From Nautiliaceae bacterium (GTDB taxonomy: Bacteria; Campylobacterota; Campylobacteria; Campylobacterales; Nautiliaceae), in assembly GCA_027035735.1 (NCBI GenBank), contig JALVUH010000114.1, forward strand, positions 1 to 6,787: DNA of 6,787 nt. Reading direction: 5' to 3'. Both the position numbers and the translations under genes were made by a program. The notes below the pieces were generated by a model. The model searched no databases. It had not been told where the DNA came from and worked only from the letters and a program-made list of their open reading frames with translations. Numbering within the stretch: the stretch's first letter is position 1; each line of letters begins with the position of its first letter. Below, in pieces: positions 5,227-6,787 of this stretch.

Positions 5227-5921
5227 AAACAGTTCTTTTTGGTTTTGATGATTTTGGAGAAAAAGTGGCTCTTTATTTAGGTAAAAAAGATTTAACCGTA
5301 GTAGTTTTTAATGAAGAAGAAGAACAAAAAGCAAAAAATAAATTATTTAATGTAATAAGATTTAAAGAGATTGATGATGATGAATTAAAAGAATTAGAAA
5401 ATTTTGATGTGGGTATTGCAACATTAAGAGATGAAGATAAAAATCTATTTTTGTGTTTAAGTTTGAAGGAGTTATTCCCAAATAGTAGATTAGTAGCAAA
5501 AGTTAGTGAAAAAGGAAATGAATATAAATATAAACTAGCAGGCGTTGATAAAACAATTAATCCTTATGAAGTTACGGCAAATAGGATTATGACTATCTTA
5601 AAAAGACCTTTAACTTTAAAAATAATTGAAGAGATTATTTTTGAGGATAGTTCTCTTTCTTTTGCAGAAATAGAAATTCCTAAAGATTCTTTTTTAGATG
5701 GAAAATATCTTAAAGATATTGATAAAGAAATTGCAAAAAATTATAATATATTAATAATAGCGGTAGTGGATAAAGAGATGAGTAAAAATGTTCAATTTGT
5801 AACCAAAGGGATTAATCATAAACTTGATGCAGGAGATATTTTAGTGGTAGTCGGAGATAGAGAAGATATTGAGAGATTCAAAGAAGATTTGCAAATGTTT
5901 ATAGGAGTGTTTAATGGTTAG
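5223..5921 (+). CDS. stand-alone TrkA/RCK-type K+ regulatory protein
   Basis: This is a soluble protein of 232 residues with no membrane segment. RCK_N covers about 1-118, with a degenerate nucleotide loop 'FGFDDFG' (6-12): only the first and last glycines of GxGxxG remain, and the usual acidic residue at the end of strand 2 is replaced in 'VVVFNEEEE' (26-34, N30). RCK_C covers about 145-228, ending in 'LDAGDILVVVGDREDIERF'. Segments line up with the RCK of the preceding channel, for example 'KRPLTLKIIEEI' against 'GRPITFEVIDAI' and 'DAGDILVVVG' against 'EAGDVIVVMG', so they are paralogous modules. Length and layout equal one half of a classical TrkA (about 450 residues), yet no trkH/ktrB transporter gene is in view. 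The likeliest partner is the channel whose stop overlaps its ATG (ATGA). The last eight bases overlap gpsA. Confidence 0.85.
   Translation: MKTVLFGFDDFGEKVALYLGKKDLTVVVFNEEEEQKAKNKLFNVIRFKEIDDDELKELENFDVGIATLRDEDKNLFLCLSLKELFPNSRLVAKVSEKGNEYKYKLAGVDKTINPYEVTANRIMTILKRPLTLKIIEEIIFEDSSLSFAEIEIPKDSFLDGKYLKDIDKEIAKNYNILIIAVVDKEMSKNVQFVTKGINHKLDAGDILVVVGDREDIERFKEDLQMFIGVFNG
5903..5907 (+). promoter_or_regulatory. ribosome binding site of gpsA within the upstream gene
   Basis: AGGAG (5903-5907) lies inside the last codons of the RCK gene, six bases before the ATG at 5914. It fixes the gpsA start and shows that gpsA can be initiated independently of, or by reinitiation after, the overlapping upstream stop at 5919-5921. 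Confidence 0.75.
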
Positions 5922-6787
5922 TATTATTGGGGCTGGTGCTTGGGGAAGTGCTCTTTTTTATGCTTTAAGAGAAAAAAATAGAGATATTTTAATTACATCA
6001 AAAACAAAAAGAGATATAGAAAATTTTGTTTCAATTGACAAAGCATTAGAGAGTGAGTATTTGATAATTGTTATTGCATCACAAGCCATTAGTGAATTTT
6101 TAAATAAATATAAACATCAAATCAAAAATAAAAAAATTCTTTGTGCAAGTAAAGGAATAGATACAAAAAAACTAAAATTTTTAAATGAAATTTTTGAAGA
6201 GTATATAGATATTAATAATTTAGCTTTTCTCTCAGGTCCTTCTTTTGCAAAAGAAGTTAAAGAAAAAAAACCCACTGCTCTTGTAATAGCTTCTAAAAAT
6301 TTAGAATTGGCTAGAAAATTTGCTTCTTTTTTTCCTGATTTTATTAAAATTTATACAGATACTGATGTGATAGGAGTAGAAGTAGCAGGTGCTTATAAAA
6401 ATGTGATTGCTATTGCTGCTGGTATAGCTGAAGGTCTTAATCTTGGAAATAATGCAAGGGCTGCTTTAATTTCAAGAGGTCTTGTTGAAATGGATAGATT
6501 TGGAGAATTTTTTGGAGCAAAAAAGGATACTTTTTTAGGGGTTGCTGGAAGTGGAGATTTGTTTTTAACTGCAAATTCTACTATGAGTAGGAATTTTAGA
6601 GTAGGACTTAATTTGGCTAAAGGTAAATATTTAGAAGATATTTTAAATGAACTTGGAGAAGTTGCTGAGGGAGTATATACTACAAAATCTATTTATTTAT
6701 TATCTCAAAAATATAAAATTTATACACCTATTGCAAATGAAGTATATAAAATTCTATATGAAAAAAAGAAAGTAAAAGAAAGTTTAA
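5914..6787 (+). CDS. gpsA: NAD(P)H-dependent glycerol-3-phosphate dehydrogenase, cut by window edge
   Basis: GpsA reduces dihydroxyacetone phosphate to sn-glycerol-3-phosphate, the backbone of phospholipids, in the cytoplasm. The first 291 codons are open to the last base; the TAA at 6785 is out of frame, so the 3' end lies outside. Family members in this phylum are just under 300 residues, so only a few are missing. The N-terminal Rossmann loop is 'GAGAWGSA' (6-13), followed by 'CASKGID' with K80, 'LSGPSFAKEV' (117-126), 'EVAGAYKNV' with the catalytic lysine K162, 'NARAALISRG' (180-189), 'GSGDL' (212-216), 'SRNFRVG' (225-231) and 'EGVYT' (252-256). All expected active-site motifs are present. 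It overlaps the RCK gene by eight bases and is the last gene seen of the operon. Confidence 0.95.
   Translation, partial: MVSIIGAGAWGSALFYALREKNRDILITSKTKRDIENFVSIDKALESEYLIIVIASQAISEFLNKYKHQIKNKKILCASKGIDTKKLKFLNEIFEEYIDINNLAFLSGPSFAKEVKEKKPTALVIASKNLELARKFASFFPDFIKIYTDTDVIGVEVAGAYKNVIAIAAGIAEGLNLGNNARAALISRGLVEMDRFGEFFGAKKDTFLGVAGSGDLFLTANSTMSRNFRVGLNLAKGKYLEDILNELGEVAEGVYTTKSIYLLSQKYKIYTPIANEVYKILYEKKKVKESL

Noticed and set aside
6785..6787. TAA at the very end as the gpsA stop
   Set aside because: The gpsA frame places AGT at 6781 and TTA at 6784, so this TAA is out of frame and the gene continues beyond the window.
1..6787. CRISPR array, insertion sequence, prophage or defence island
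   Set aside because: No spaced repeats, transposase, integrase or nuclease genes are seen; all genes are recognisable core or ion-transport genes. The tRNA edge shows no attachment-site duplication within the window.

Overview
The window looks like chromosomal DNA of a Campylobacterota (former Epsilonproteobacteria) bacterium, most plausibly from the Nautiliales or a related vent lineage. The evidence is the very AT-rich, K/E/I-rich coding sequence, the HU arm of the 'ARVP-TGK' type that I associate with this phylum, the pairing of a YccU-like CoA-binding protein with a short single-ACT IlvA, and the gatB/gpsA neighbourhood. The order-level guess is inference. The tRNA is strikingly GC-rich (56 of 86 bases) for such an AT-rich genome, which hints at growth at elevated temperature.

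Layout. Bases 1-86 (minus strand) hold tRNA-Leu(CAA) with an encoded CCA end. Bases 87-133 are a short spacer with a tRNA promoter whose -10 box lies in the loop of a perfect 9-bp inverted repeat. Bases 134-412 (minus) encode a 92-residue HU-type DNA-binding protein. Bases 413-515 are a divergent promoter region. From 516 to the end of the window a single plus-strand run follows: CoA-binding protein (516-962), threonine ammonia-lyase ilvA (959-2167), gatB (2180-3598), a voltage-sensor-type K+ channel with a C-terminal RCK domain (3595-5226), a stand-alone TrkA/RCK protein (5223-5921), and gpsA (5914 to the edge, 291 codons seen, no stop reached). Every junction is a 4- or 8-base overlap except ilvA/gatB, which has a 12-base gap, so this is very probably one operon with translational coupling. 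No stretch over 300 bases lacks a gene.

How the genes relate. The operon mixes housekeeping functions: isoleucine synthesis (IlvA), glutamine/asparagine charging of tRNA by transamidation (GatB) and glycerol-3-phosphate synthesis for phospholipids (GpsA). The channel and the free RCK protein form a functional pair: both carry an RCK_N plus RCK_C module, they overlap by four bases, and they could co-assemble into one cytoplasmic gating ring. This pair is the most interesting part of the window. The rest is ordinary core genome; I found no CRISPR array, insertion sequence, phage gene or defence system.
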